From assembly GCF_015832195.1 (NCBI RefSeq), contig NC_052018.1:26192115-26256114 (forward strand): DNA of 64,000 nucleotides, read 5' to 3'. Both the position numbers and the translations under genes were made by a program. Position 1 is the first letter of the stretch; each line of letters starts with the position of its first letter. This stretch comes from Motacilla alba alba (lineage: Eukaryota; Chordata; Aves; Passeriformes; Motacillidae). Shown here piece by piece: positions 36,541 through 51,490 of the stretch. The notes beneath the pieces were generated by a model. It saw nothing but the letters and a program-made list of their open reading frames with translations, was not told the origin of the DNA and did not search any database.

Positions 36541-39500
36541 TGGTTTAAAAAACAACAACTCTTCTGTTCACCGAAGATATCACTTCAAGCTTTAGGATCC
36601 CCTTAGCTCCTAGGCTGCCAGCCCTGGGAATTTTAAGACATGCCATCCTGGACAAAGTCAAATGAGTACTTCTTAAAGGGAACTGCAGATATGGCTATCT
36701 TAATTCATTTGAACCTGTTTATCCTGCGAATTTTATCTTTTCCACTATTTTCTTTCCAGCTAGTTTCTCACTTAATACTTACTGTTTTTCAGGCATGTCA
36801 ATATCAAACAGGAACTCAAGTCACATCTGATATTTTAAAAGAGCAATCCACACTCTTGTATATTGACGTACAATATTAGCAGTATTTTGAAACAAAGCTG
36901 CACATGTTATTCATTATTCAAATCAAACATTATTCTCAACTATTTTAATACAGATTTCACCATACAGATTTTAAAGTCTATTTTACATGAAATAAAGCTT
37001 AAAAATCTTGGTAACTCCAATTAGGAGTCTCAGATGTAATATAAAATTTAAAAGTAAATTGCACTACATAAATATTTTATTTAAGGGCAGACTGATGCAA
37101 TTCTGGAAGAAAAAAACACCATCAACATTCCACTCTTGCTCAGAGTTCATACAATTTAGTTGCAAAGACTTCACTGGACTGGAAAATCTAGAAGGTATTT
37201 GACTGATTCTGCTGATCCTCTTTGTATTCCTCTATTTTTTTATTATAACTTCGAGAAAATTTCACTACAGTACCCACTCTGCCCTTCCTTCAATTGCTTA
37301 ATCTTTAACTCCTAGCACAATCTGAGATACCAAAGGACATCACATCTGTCCTGAAGGTGCCAGTGCAGCAGCATACAAATCTACAGATTTCCATGTCTTA
37401 CTTCCAATCCTTTTATGGATGTCTTAGACCTGAGTGAAATTCAGTTTCAGATTAAGATACCTAAATTTTGATGTCTACTGAAAATGAAACTATTTGATTC
37501 AGTTACCAAAATACAGTGATTTACTACTACCTAAGATGTTGGACGGCCCATCTAGACTCCAGCTACCACTCTGGAAGGGGACAAGTCTCCCACAGGCCCT
37601 GTGTTATAACTGTACCTGATTCGATGATGTCTCTGATACCATTGGACATCAAAAATGGCATGGCATCATAGTCAGATAACTGAACCAATCCCACCTTAGA
37701 TATCTCACCAAAAGAGATAATGAAGCCAGGAAAATAGCCCAGCTCACTGAAATGGACATTCAGTTAAATTTCTCCCCATTCCACAGATGACATAAACTAT
37801 ACCTCCATCAACCATAATGAAAGCATAGAGCTCGTTGTGCATGTAAACATAGGTGCCTTAGTAAAGAACTAACTGCCCTACACAGAGCAAGAAGAGTGTG
37901 AACCCAAACAAGTCACTGTGCAAGGCAGAATGTGAATGTGTCAATGTGTCATCCCTACCTTGAAGATTGTCCCAGCATCTGAAAGTGTTGTATTGGGAAG
38001 GTATAAACACCCCTTGTGACATATAAAATTCAATGGTTTGCCAGTTCAAATCTGAGAGAACAATGATAAAGGAGTACAGCTACCCCAGACAGAGACAGGC
38101 AGAGCCTGGACAGCCCATACAGTATAGGTAGCCACTGCCAACAAATTCAGCAGGAAATGGCCATTTCAAATGTACTAAAATGGAAGAGTTTACAACACTT
38201 GAATTAAGTGGCATGGTTCACTGTTTAATGAAAATACTGGTCTGCTAGTCACCTCTGAGTTGTCAATTATTTAAAACATTTTAACGATTAGATTTTCTTC
38301 CCAATTTGTTTTCATCATTTACTGATTCATAAAATATAACATTTTTTGTGATATATATCTATTCGAGAAAGAAGATGTTTCTCTGGCGTTACTATTTAAG
38401 CCTGATTTCTACTCAGAGTTTCAAAATTATCTCATCTAGAAAGCCCTCATAATCAAGCTGAAGTTTTTGATTAGTAACATTTACTTAGGGATATTAATAT
38501 CCATAGACAAATTCCCACTCAGTTTCCTAACATTTCAATTAATCTTCAAATATATTCCAGGGCAGCTTTTCTAAGCATGCTTCTGTAAAGCAGCAGTGCA
38601 TCCCTGAGAGCATGATGATTTCAGCTCATTTTTCATTCTTAAAAAACATTCAGGAACTACATCATCTTTGTATACGAGATAACTTTGGACATCATCTCAG
38701 CTCCAATCCTCAGATGGCAATCATTAAATTCAGAAATTCCTTATCTCCTTCTGGCATTAGAAACTCTAGCTATATTCAGCATTAAGATGAACTCTTCCCT
38801 GTTAAGTCTATTTCCTTCCAGTGCTCTGAATTATGTTTCATATGCCAAGAGAAAGCAGATTTAATGAAGTCTTCACAGTCTTTGTAATAGAAGAGGCAAA
38901 AACATACATTTTCCTGTTCAGCTTACTGAGAAAAGAAACTAACTTTGAACTACAAAGAAACACCACACCATTTTCTTCTAATGAAAAACATTCCTCCAGC
39001 AGCAGACTCTTCTCCAGGCCAACTTAACACCTCAGAATAGCTGCATTACCATTCCCTGGTCTCCTAGATACTCAAAATTCATGAAATTTTAATAGGATTG
39101 TGGTAGCACAGAACCTGAGTTATCTTCCTGCACTGCTTTTACTGCTCTAGAAACAGAGAAGCCATTCCAGACACAAGCAACAGACACAGGGGACAGACTT
39201 CAAGCAGATTGGGAAATATCCCAGCCAGCCACCTCTCACACAGAACATTTAGACAGGTGAGAAATATCTCTTCAAGTATTTTTAAATCATCCACCATGAT
39301 ACAATGTACTGTCCTTTTTTGGTAGTCCACTACTTTGACTCAAAATTTATTACCACAGGTCTGTTTTAATATACTCAAAGACAGATTGGCCAATCTATGT
39401 AAGACTTATAAAATATGCTTGCCCTTAATTTTAATCAATACTTTATTTTAGCAATGCACTGCAAGTGAAATATAATTTTCTCCCCATCCCTTCCTCAATA

Positions 39501-42199
39501 AACTAGCAAGTTCACAGTGACTTCAGGAAAGAAACTCAAACTCACTTTTACTGTTCAAAATTAAACTTATAAAAATCTCTTTTCTCATAACAATAAAAAG
39601 TTATTTGTTAACTAAAGAATCAACACTCCTCGGTAAATTTTAATTTAACTTTTTTTGGTCTTCTCAGAGAAACAGCGATTGTCCAGAGCTTTTTACAGCA
39701 GCCTGTTAAAATTATTTAACCATTTTTAGGACCTTATATTCTGTGTTTAAGGTACTAATATAAAGAAGATTTTATGCAAAGCTTCAGTTCTCAGTCTACT
39801 TGGGATACCCCAGCTATTCACTTCAAATCAGAAAATCTCCTTGGAGAATGACTTTGTATCCAAAGTGACTACAGCAATTGACAGCTACACAGAGAAGGAT
39901 TTATGGACAGACATCACATTAATCTGTAGCCAGGACAGCTGCAGCCGAGCAGCTGCTGAGCTATCACAGCACTTTTTTGAATTCTTCCCAACATACAGGA
40001 CAGTTATCTGAGAAGCACACACCTCCCAACTAAATGTCCTGGGACTGGTTTGGATACAATTGCCAGTATTCTAGGCAGTTCAGGCAGATATAAATTAAGT
40101 ACTCATGCCATGTTTAGTCTTCCAGATGCTACACAGATCTGGACATAAATAATATTACCAAGCCACAAACAGTATACAGCATTATACAGTTACATCTGTA
40201 GAAAAACAACCACAGAAAACGTGCATTTTTCCATTTTTGTTGTTTAAAACTATTTTAAAACCATATGTAACAAAAGTGTTATTATGTAAACAAAGGTAGA
40301 TATCTTTTTTTCAGAAATCTGTGGCTTTGGGATAACTTTTAAGTGCCACTTTAAGTACTATAAGATACCAAACATTGCATTCCATTTGACTCCTTATAAA
40401 TCACCTGACCAAACAAAAAATAGATAGAAGGTATGTTCAGAACTGAACAGTAACGTACTTTCAACACATAAGTGACCTTAGCTCATTGCAGTCATAAAGA
40501 ATATGTATCAACAAGATTAGCAGAAGTTTCTGAAAAGCAAAGCTCTCGTATCACCACTACCCATTACTCATTAAAAACATCCAGAACAAGGCACAGATGC
40601 ATCCTGCCTAAGGAAATTATAACTTAAAATATTGCAAAAGTAAAACCACACTTGAGCATGTGCATGTAAAGAAAGAAGGGAGAAAATTAGGAAACTAGGA
40701 GAGAGATCATAGGTGCTTTACTTTTCAAACCACTCTTTTGAATTGCAGAGGCTCTGAATCATTTATTAAATAACACAGAATAATGAAGGTTTTAAGGGGG
40801 GAGCAGTAAACATGACAGCTTAGGGAAATAGGGTGGAAAGAATCACCTGAAGAGCAAAGCAGAAAAATGTCATGACTGTAGTATGAAAGTTGTTTCATTG
40901 GGAATAGAGAGGGAAACCAGGTGATGAGTATGAGGAATGTAGTGCCATGATGTGGAGCTGTAGACACCTGACAGCAGAAGAAAAGAAATTAAAAGGGATT
41001 GGACATCATCAACATCTTAATATACACCAACTAACTAAATATAATAGGATCGACAAACTTTCTCTGGCTCCAAGACCAGCTGTCACATACAACTCGCATC
41101 TGTTTGCCTAAAATAACTACAGCAAATGTCAAATTTTTGCTCAACTCTGAGCCATGCCCAGGCTCTCTCTGGGAGAATTCAAGTTGGACTGCCCCAAAAC
41201 AACATCAGAAATTATCTCTCAAACTTAACAATGCGAGTAAATGTACCAGTCCTGTGCTTTAGTACTATCCCATTTCATTTAACACCATGGCTACAGCTTT
41301 TGTGTATTAAAGGAAGAAAGAGCAGAGGATTACAGAAAACATATAGTCTTTGATTTCCTCACCACTTTTCTACATCCTACACAGGCTCCTTAGCAGAGTG
41401 CCATTCCAGTTCTGTTTAAAGTGATGAGGTTTCAGATCCTTCCATCCAAGCCTCATGCCTCTGCTGGTACAAACAGGCAAACCTGATCCAGTGCACAATG
41501 GTGGCCATTGAGTGTTGTCTTCAGTCTGCTCCACAAAATCACAACAATACACTCAAACTATGTGAATTCAGTCTGGCATTGGCCCCTGTGTTAATATTTA
41601 TGTACAAGTACAAGAAAACAAACCCATATGTATGTTCCTCTGCAATATCAATGTGGGACTTCTGAATTACGAAATGATCAGGATCATTTCACAACCCACA
41701 ATGACAATGCAAATATGGATAGACAGAGTAAGCGTTCAGATTTGTTCCAGCATCTGACTGCTCCCAGTGAAATTCCCAACTGAACTCCATGCTTCTCAGA
41801 AATTAAGATACACTGAAAGAACAGCAGTTTGGAAGACACTACTAAAACTTCTAAAGAGATGCAGTCTGAACTTCCATTGATCATCAACTTGTTTAGTCAT
41901 TTCCAGCTGAGAGAAGGAACAGTATCATTTTTCCAATCTGAAAGCATTTTTTTACACCAATCTTATATAAAAACATATAAAGCACTCTGCAATGGAGAGA
42001 GTCAGCTTGATTTATTTGTTGCTAGGTATGCAGTACTTACAGAAAATGAAAGTCAAACCTTGGTTTTTTATTAAATGCCCTGTACAGTTAATTACTTCCA
42101 CAGGGTGACTATAATACAAAATTACTTTGTTTTATGGGTTTTTAATCCACTCCTTAATTTTACAACTGTCTGTTTGTTTTACTATTTTTTGGAAAGAGT
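36541..42199. other. Intronic sequence with no recognised element
   Basis: AT-rich with no assignable gene, RNA or repeat family. Frames here are short and featureless. Confidence 0.55.
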
Positions 42200-42425
42200 A
42201 AAAAGATACAACCAATTAATTTTCCTGAATACCTCAGTAAAGGCTGTCTTCAACCACTGGAATAATCTCCCAGGGACACGGTAAATCCCCATCACTGGGA
42301 ATTTTCAGTACCTGATTGGTTGCAGCGCTAAGTAATCTCATACAGGACTCCTTTCCCATAAGAAGTTAAACCAGATAATCTTTCAAGGTGTCTCCCAATT
42401 TGGGCTGCTCTCTGACTCTCTAACC
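42200..42425 (+). mobile_element. CR1-like LINE 3' fragment
   Basis: The sense-strand tail aaccactggaataatctccc, then ccatcactgggaattttcag, and taaaccagataatctttcaa with ggtgtctcccaatttgggct follows the end of a CR1-related element. The short frame ending FNHWNNLPG is its residual C-terminus. Confidence 0.7.
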
Positions 42426-45400
42426 TCCCTTTAAAATAAATCAAAACTGCTTTTTCATAAATCATTGCAAGTCAGGCGTGATGTAGTTAAATGCATTTTG
42501 TCCCTTCCCAGTCTTTAAAGTGAAAGGACTAAATGCACCCATAAAATTAACATATTTTCATTTCTCATCCTTGCCAAGTAAAATATTCTGACAACATTAT
42601 AATTATTTTCTGTTAGCAGTTAGTTAAATAAACACAGTTGTTCCTGTAGTACTTCATCCTGCCCTAAATACCACGTTAAAGGACAGGCTGCTGTCCAAAA
42701 AGCCTTAGCCATTAAGCTAGTTACCCAAATCTATGCGCATCTTACTGCACCACATTTATGATCTGAAGCTACATACAGATTTGGACAGCTCTACCCAATC
42801 AGAAATTACACATATAAGGAAATTCTGCCCTCATGCAGCTTCCTTTTCATCACAATCAACAGTGTTAACTCTGGTCACACTGCTATTTCAGAAGCAAAAT
42901 ACTTCTCCAGTTGTCTTCAGCATAATCTGTTTTTAAACCATACCTAAGTAACGCTAGTTCCTCTGTCACTATTCATTTTCTTTGCAGCCTACTATGAAGA
43001 ATCTTATCAAAGGCTTTGTGAAAATCCTAGAACATTATGTCTGACAGGTAACCTTTATGTACTTTACCTACTTTTTTTCCTAAGAACTCTGACAGAATGA
43101 AAAAGAACACTCCCTCCTTAGAGAAATTCTGATACTTTTCCCGCATCACACTACACAAACACACTACTCAAGTCTTTCATTATAATCATCACCTTACCCA
43201 AAATTCTCAAGAAAACTCCTGGACTGTAAGTCACTATCTCCTGCCTTCTCCCATAAGGACAGTATCACAGTACTAACACTACAGTCTTCTTTAACAATTA
43301 CTGGCTGGAAATACAGTGTGCTCTACCAATCGTCCATTTTCATAAGTGGTTTGATTCAGAGTATTTAAAATGTGCATAATGCTCTAAATATATATAACAC
43401 TTCATAGACACATAGTAAAAGGTCAAGTCTGTCCTGTGAAATTTATAACCTACTAAATAAGGCTAGTTAGAGAAACATTATCCAGATCTAATTCACTTCT
43501 ACTTTATTTCACATGGGTATTTCTACAGAGAGAAAAAATATTTGATTAAGTCAGATGTTTTATGAAATAATAGTTTTAATTCTCAGTTTAGAGAAACATA
43601 AAGTGAAAGTGAAGCAAGTAATATACAACTAGAAAGCTGTATGCAGATGTATATAACTAGAGTGTGTGAATATACATATATATACATATATATACACACA
43701 CACATATATAGTTATACTATCAATACAAGCTTCCATAAAATGAAACACTGATTATTATTTTCTGAAAAATTAGGAATTAATTAAAACAAAAAAGAAAGCA
43801 TATATACTAATAGCCAATCTTGAACTACTCTGTTGCAAATGAGATCATCCACATCAAAATACACTCTCAAAGTTTTTTGCTCAGTACAATATCAGAATAA
43901 TTTTCACATGTGCAATTCAAGTATCAGGTTTAAAACTGGGATTGATTCCTTCCTAGAAAACATGAAGCTCATCCTCAGACCTTACTCTCACAAGTGCTTG
44001 ATGAGCTAAGGGACATACTTAGAGGGAGCATTCCAGCATTTTTTGGTTGGTTGCTTGCTTTTTTGCCTCACTGGCATCTCTCTGGCCTACTGACATAAAA
44101 GAAAGTGGCTTGGAGCAGAGGCAAAATGCCTCTGCAGGACCTGGCAGATTAGGAAATAGTGGCCTTCTCTGGCAGTCTTTCTTGGAAATGCTTGCTGGGG
44201 GAAAATCAGCTGAAGCAGCACAGAAGAGAAACGAGCTGGCAGTTTTACCTCCAAGCAAACTAATATATGTGTGACTCCTGGAGAAGAACTGTTTAGGAGC
44301 AAAGAGCTACAATATCTGCATAGTTATGCCAAGCTGCCACTGCTCTTTGGAAGCAGACTACGTTTTTTTGCTGGTGACTGACCGCTGAACTGCACTAGCC
44401 CAGTTTATCCCATCTGTTGCGCTAACTTTACAGAACTGATTTGCTGTGGGGTTTCTGAGAGCTGTTTGGCTAGCTATTCTTTCTCCAATTTTTATGTTTC
44501 TTTGTACACTCACAATATTTCCAGAAAAAAAAAAATGGGGGAAAATTAAAATAAAAATTAAAATAATTTGCTTGTTTAAGAAATCTTAAGCATAGGAAAA
44601 CCAGCAATAGTTTACCATGTGGAGAACACACACAGGCAGACACCAACTGTGTTCAAGCAGCGTAGAACTGAAAGTCTGAGTGAGCTGGTAAAGTTCTGGC
44701 AACAGAGTTAGGAATAAGAAGTGAAACCTTCTCTGGCACTGAAAAGCAGGTGGAAAAGGCAGAAGTATTATCTGTTTTATTTATTAGGGTTATTTTCATA
44801 AGACTAATTTTCATGAGTCATCATTACTCTCAAAATTTTAAGACAAATGTGTTTGTAGAATACAGTAGTTGTATTTGGGTAGAAAAATAATTTAAAATTA
44901 ATACTTCATCTATGTTAGACCAATACTATAGTTTTTCTTCTCCTTTATACTGGAATTTGGTGTTTTAAAAATCATGAATGATGATACCTCAGAAGAATAT
45001 AACTATCAAAACCAACTAATTCACAGGTGTATTTTCATCCTTACAAAGTAAATTTAGATTTACTAGCAATGTGTTTCAGAAATGCTGCTATTCACTGCTT
45101 TTTACCATAAACCAAGTTACACTTTTAGATTACGCTGGAATTAAAGGAAACACTATTAAGTACATTTCTGACTAGCACAAAGGGACATTAAAATAATAAC
45201 AGATAACATCAAGAAACCCAGAACTAATGAAGAATTCCTCTTTTCTTGCAGCCTTTGTTAAAAAAAAAGAAATTATTAATTCAGCAAGGTAGTCTTAAAA
45301 CATGAAAAATCTGGGAATAGTTTTAGGTTAAATATTACTTAGATCAATCATTTTTTAGTTCTCAGACTGGTTAAACATAATAGAATTTATACTATTTTCA

Positions 45401-46745
45401 CAAAGGTACGACACGGCACAAAGCTCAAGCAAACAATCCTGACTAAAACTGTACTTGCTTCACATAAGGCAGGTCACTTGCTGCAGCATGGTCCAGAAAC
45501 TATGTATTAGTTGGGATTCTGGTTAGGATAAACATCCTTGTACTTCTTCAGCTGTCAGGAGGGCCTCTGCAATAAGGGCCAAAGAGATTCCAACTGCTTT
45601 GCAGCAGCTAGCAACAAAGCAAGAGGAAAGATGAGAAGAGGAAGGCAAACAGACAGAGGCAGAAGTCTTTGGGGAAGAAAAAAGGATGAGGAGACATCAC
45701 TGTAAGTGAGCTGGAAAACTGGCCGAGATAATGCTAATACTGCTAATTAGTATATTTGAAAAATCAAGATTTTTCAATATTTCAAAACATTGAATAGAAT
45801 AAAACACTACCAAGATTCAACAGAAGAAAAGGGAACAGTAACTAAACAAAATTATAAATTATTAGTAGAAATTAATAAAGTATCTCTAAACATTAGAAAG
45901 ATACCAAATAATTGCTAACTCAGGCTTACTACAAATCATGGGATATCTGCTTTTGCAACCAACAAATTTCTAAATACCCCTGAAAATACTTCATCTTTTT
46001 AAACCACGTATCGTCTAGATGAACAATGTTCATTTCTACTGAACATAAAAATCCTTCTTGCACCAATACTCTAGAAGGGTTATGGTATGTCATGGTTTCA
46101 ATCAGATATCTGGGAAGATGTTAGCAAAATACATTCCTTCTATTAAAACTGCAGATGATTTTGCAACTGGTAAAATCCAAGGAAGAGTTTAACAAAATTG
46201 AGCTTAGAACAATGCATCAAAAATGAGACAAACCCGATAAGAAGAGCTAGGAATTAATTTTGTTTAACTGTTTAACAGTTCTATCAATAATATACCCATA
46301 TTTTAGGATGAAACTACATGCACATCCAGAATTTTTAAGTAGCCCATCAAGCTTCAGTTCAGTACCGCATTTAAATTTGAATCAAAACTGTACAATAGGA
46401 AAAATAAAATTTAAAGATTCATATTTTCAAATTCTATCTTTTTTTTCTTAATTCTTCTTAATTTAATCTCAGAATTGTAACTTTCCACTGTTTTGGTGGA
46501 CTTAGAAATTATTTAACAGGAATTTTTCAGGCTGAAGATAAAACAGAGCTTTACTAGCACAGTTTTTAAAACATAAAACTGACATTCGAGTTATTCAAAA
46601 TGCAATTATCTTTTAGACTACCAAGAATCTACCAGCTTAATAAAAGCTCAGGTTAAGAAGCCCATATTTGTAAGTGCCATTGAGATAACTGCATTTGACT
46701 TTCTTTTCTGGCTGCAAGAACTTTCAGTAGCAATTTGATTTCCTG
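42426..46745. other. Intronic sequence with a TA/CA microsatellite only
   Basis: Apart from 43670-43710 nothing assignable. The paired frames at 44019-44302 lie in a slightly GC-richer patch without family likeness. Confidence 0.55.
43670..43710. repeat. TA/TACA/CA compound microsatellite
   Basis: Alternating atac, tata and caca units over about 40 bp. Confidence 0.9.
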
Positions 46746-47393
46746 ATTCACAGAATGACTAGGTTGAAAGAGACCTTCAAGATCATCAAGTCCAACCCAT
46801 GCCCTAACACCTCAACTAAACCATGGCAGCGAGTGCCACATCCAGTCTTTTTTTAAACATATCCAGGGATGGTGTCTCCACCACCTCCCTGGGCAGACTA
46901 TTCCAGTACCTTACCACTCTTTCTGTGAAAAACTTTTGCCTAAAATCCAGTGTATATTTCCCTTGGCACGGCTTGAGACTCTGTCCTCCTCTCATTCTGT
47001 CAGCTGCTGCCTGGAGAAAGAGACCAACCCCCACTGACTACAACCACCCTTCAGGAAGTTGTAGAGAGTGATAAGGTCACCTCTGAGTCTCCTTTTCTCC
47101 AGGTTAAACAACCCCAGCTCCCTCAGTCATTCCTCACAGGGCTTGTGTTCCAAGCCCCTCACCAGCCTCAGTGCCCTCCTCTGGATGTGCTCAAGCGTCT
47201 CAAGGTCCTTCCCAAACTGAGGGGCCCAGAACTGGACACAGCACTCAAGGTGCAGCCTCACCAGTGCTGAGTACAGGGGAAGAATGACCTCCCTGCTCCT
47301 GCTGGCCACACTATTCCTGATACAGGCCAGAATGCCGTTGGCCCTCTTGGCCACCAGGGCACAATGCTGGCTCATGTTCAGCTGGCTGTGATC
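46746..47393 (-). mobile_element. CR1 LINE 3' fragment, well preserved
   Basis: Antisense CR1 tail from attcacagaatgactaggtt to tcatgttcagctggctgtga. The minus strand still reads long stretches of the CR1 protein end: [31 protein letters not shown] and, in a second frame, RVVRYWNSLPREVVETPSL. The frame break between them marks decay. About 650 bp and 5'-truncated. Confidence 0.92.
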
Positions 47394-48771
47394 TAAATGT
47401 ATAAGTCATAAGCAAAACATGAGTTGGCAAGTGGCAGTTTAAACACTTCCTGCAGCCCATCATGCCTTAAGAGACATATGTTTTTAAAATAAAACACTAG
47501 AGATGAAATGCTAGTCTGCTTCCTGCAAGGAAGAACTCTAGAGTAAAGAAGTCAAGATATTGTCATGGAAAAAACAAAAAGAAACTGAGTATGAAGAGTC
47601 ATATGCCAAACAGGAACAGGCACACAGTTGGCTAATACAATCATCACTAGAGATTAATGCAACTCCAACCTGCATTAGTTTTAATAAAAAAACTATTTTT
47701 CAAGCTGCTGCACTAGGTTAACACTTAGCATTGCTGAACCTGGAGACAGAGTTGCAGTGTCAAATGAAAAGAATTGAACACTGATCTCATTCTTAGCAGA
47801 AAATTAAATGCTGGAGATTAGCTGAGATCCCACAAAGCAGGCATCCACAACGTGCAGCCAGCAAACTGGGGTGCTCACTTCTGCAGCACAGTTTTGTTAT
47901 CTGAGCAGGAAAAACCACACGCAGCCACATAGTGTTTGGGCTCCTGGTAAAGCTTACACCATTTCCTTTCTGCATCCATCCACCTAGATTAGTATGAGAG
48001 TCCTAAATGGCATGTTAGAGGCAGTAATGATCTATTTGGTCTGAAGACTTGCAGTAGTCCATAAGTAAGGAACACCCTCTTTAGAGCACACACAGTAGTG
48101 CACAGGTCTCTTGGAATTTAATCCCCAAGATGCTGTTCCAGAACAGCATCACCATTTCTGTCATCTCATTCCACTCACTTTGCTTTTGTGATGCTTACAA
48201 AGTCCCAAACTCAGCTGCCCAGCATTTCTGCACACTCTTGTTAAAAAGAAACAACTTTACAGCAGTACTGCAATAGCAAAATTTTATTAGTAGGTATCCC
48301 ATTTTAATCTGCTTATTCTTTGAGCAAGTATGTTGTCTGTAAATCTTTCATATTCCCTTATTATTCCAAAAGGTTAATGTTCTGCCTGTGTTTTGCTTAC
48401 TTGCTAATTCTTGGTTCCACAACAACAGCAAATCAATATAACATTGTATGTAGCCTTGTTCCCAAGGTAAGAGAAAGCAGTATATACCCTACACCAACCA
48501 TGGTAACCAGACAGCCTTTAGGTGATATAAACATACTGATGAAAACTTTTTCTACTTAAACAAAAAAAGCAAGTGACACGCAGGATCCATTTCAAGGTAA
48601 GAGCAGATATTGTATTAAAAAAGATAACTACAAAAACATACAGTAACACAACCAACAAAGCTACTGAAGATTAGAAGAAATTACAATGCAGGAAACTAAG
48701 TGCTAACAAAATAATACATTTTAAAGGAGGCTTCTAGCTGAATCCAGACTACTGGACTGAAATGGATGAGA
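47394..48771. other. Intronic sequence with no recognised element
   Basis: No gene or repeat family recognised. Confidence 0.55.
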
Positions 48772-49795
48772 TGTGTTGGGTTGGCCACCAATGCTGCTCT
48801 ATTACTGCCTTCCTCAGCTATACAGGGAAGAGAAAAATACAGCAAATGGGTCCTAGGGTGAAAGCAGGGATCCACTCACTATTTATTGACACCAACAAGA
48901 GAGACTTGATTTGGGGAAATTAACTGAATTTATTACCAATTAAATCAGAAAAGGATAATGAGAAATAAAACCAAACCTTAAAATCATCTTCCCCCTCTAA
49001 TTCCTGCCTTCCTCCCAGTCTTCATTTTTGTTGAGGGATCCATTCAGTGCCAGTATCTCAGTGAGCAGCTGCAGTGGGAGCTGCAGGTTGAGCTCTGGGA
49101 GCCCAAGCCCAAAGCAAGAGGCTGGGAAACACTGATCAGCCTTTGCACAACAAAGGGCCTGGGGACCTGTGGCCTGGCCAGGGGACCAGACACTCAGAGA
49201 CACAGCAGGAGCCGAGGGTTCCAGACTTTCTTGTGCTTAGACTGTGGGAGGATAAAGGCCCAGGGGGTCCTTTGTTTAGGGTTCCTCCTCAGAGGCACCA
49301 ACTTGAGCTGTATTTTTTTTAAATTTTGTTACTGGACCAAGACTAAATTATTTTACAGATTGGTTCATCTGAGATGCTGCTGTGGGAAACCTGGGTTTGA
49401 GCCAGCTCAGAAGCCTGGTGTGACTGTGTGAGTGTGGGGGTGTAGCTGCAAAGGGGCCTCGGTCCCAGCTCAGGTGTGTGAGTGTGACTGACAGAGTGGC
49501 TCCTGGAGGGACAGACAGAGAAGTTTTTATAAAACTTTATTCCTGATTCTCTCCCTTGTTGCCCCATCAGAGATGCCAGGCATTGAGGTTGGTTCACCAC
49601 ACATGGGACTCTGTCACTTCTTCCTCTTCAGGAGAAGGACTCCTCACACACCTCCCTTGTTCCAGCATGGAGTCCCTTCCATGAAACACAGCCCTCCATG
49701 ACCTTTCCTAAAATGAGTTATTCTCACAGGCTCCAGTTCTTATAAACTGCTCCAGTGTGGGTCCCTTCCTTCTTGTAGTTTCCAATGCATTATTC
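48772..49795 (-). mobile_element. Truncated LTR, minus orientation, interrupted by an insertion
   Basis: Read on the minus strand, the piece at 48772-49036 gives the 3' end of the LTR family seen at 8934-9997, with GGTTTTATTTCTCATTATCC, TTGGTAATAAATTCAG and a CCAACCCAACACA end. The piece at 49589-49795 gives the more internal array (tgctccagtgtgggtccctt, tccagcatggagtcccttcc). The LTR's own 5' half is missing beyond about 49795. The two pieces are separated by unrelated sequence. Confidence 0.75.
49037..49588. mobile_element. Insertion of about 550 bp nested in the LTR
   Basis: It splits the LTR at 48772-49795. ttgagg occurs at both junctions (49031-49036 and 49583-49588), compatible with a 6-bp target-site duplication. 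It is more GC-rich and contains tgtgtgagtgtg-type patches and an AATAAA on the minus strand. It could be a second LTR type, but the termini are not clear TG...CA and I do not recognise the family. Confidence 0.5.
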
Positions 49796-51490
49796 TACAA
49801 TAACCATGAAACCACCTCCTTGCTTCTGTGATCTTACCAAAACCCTGGTTTTGTCCATAGACTTGGCTGCTGCAAAATCTTTTGTAGCCTTTTATGATTG
49901 CAAATAGCCATATGCAATAGCCTCCTTCCCTATTCCTCAACTTTCTCATCTGTTCTCACTTTTTCTCTTGTAATTTATTCCAGCTACATGCTGCATTGTT
50001 TTTCATGCTTGTACTCTTACACTAGCTTCCTTTCCAGTTATTTCAAGCTTAATTCTCTAGGTTGTCTCCTATCTCTCTCACATTGTCTCCTCTATTATCC
50101 CAACTTTTAGTAGCTGTTTAATGATAACTCAGGCAATGACCAATCAAGAGGTTTGAGGTCCTGTAGATTTTTTTTTTTAAATAGTGCTCATTCACACAAT
50201 TCAGTTCAATTCACATGGACTTACTAGCTCTTCAGGGAATTCATTCAACTAAACTCTGTTGCCTCAGACACATGCTGGTTTCCTCTGCTCAAATATTTTT
50301 GTTTCCTAAAAAACAAACTAGTAATATGCAGCCCAGCATTCTCCCTTCTTTTCTTAATGTCCTTCCAATTCATTATCAGTTTTCTTTGCTGCAACCATGT
50401 AAATTAATAACTCAAATCTATCAATGTGTGTTTAACCTGAAAAAAACAAAGGATGCTGATTTTTAAAAAGCGCATTTGAAAGGCATGCAGGTGTTTACCA
50501 TTACCTTATGCCTGGAAATTATGAAAAGAATGAATAAGATACATGTTTTACAAATTAATGTGTTTGACATCTGTTGAAATCAGAATAGCATGTGTGGGTA
50601 CACAAAAAACTAGAACAAAATCAGAAGGGGACAGAAGCAGCTTGCTGTTCAAGAAACAAAGAAATGCCTAGAATATGATATTGCTGCTGTAAGAGGTATG
50701 TTAAGAACAACTGGATTATTTTGCAAAACAAAGTACAATGCAGTCTAGACCCTGTTGTGAGGGCAGGAAGGCCTTCCTATCTAGGCCAGGATGCATGGGT
50801 TATTGGTTGGTACACTTGAAGAGAAAATCAAGAATTTCTAGATAAATTCCCCACAGGCAAGAGACCAACTGAACCAAAATTTTGAATGAGCAGATAATAT
50901 GAATGGTGACACTTGGGTAGGAGACATCTCCAGGACAGAATCCAAGGCTCGATGATGGTGTTTATGGGCAACTGTGTTTTGCAGTGATAAGTTTCCTGAC
51001 AAACTTACTACCACCTGTACTACCACCATATACTGATACAGTACCTCACACCTACTACGTCCTATAGCTTATAATCCAAGTAAGACAATGGCATCACATG
51101 ACATAGGACAATTCACAAAAGAGAAAGCAAAAGAATCATAAAAAAGAACAATAAAAAGAAGTAAAATTAATTAAGAACTTCTGGGTGCAAGATCCTCTCT
51201 ACAGGGTGCAAAAGACTGAGTGACTTATTATGCACCTGTAGGTATAAAGTAGTAGATACTATGACTTCCCTGCCCCTCCCCCTCAGTCTACTATGTAGCT
51301 TAAGGAACAGGCTTCCAGCCATCCAGTTCCTGGGGAAAAAAAGCACTAGAGGAGGGCTTTTGTACCCAACAGGACCATTGAGTGAGGAACCATGGAATAG
51401 ATGGCACCTAGAAAAGATGGTCAGTGGGCATGGGATATTCAACCACTTCAAATGAAGCAACACCAACTACCAAAGAAATCATGTATTTCA

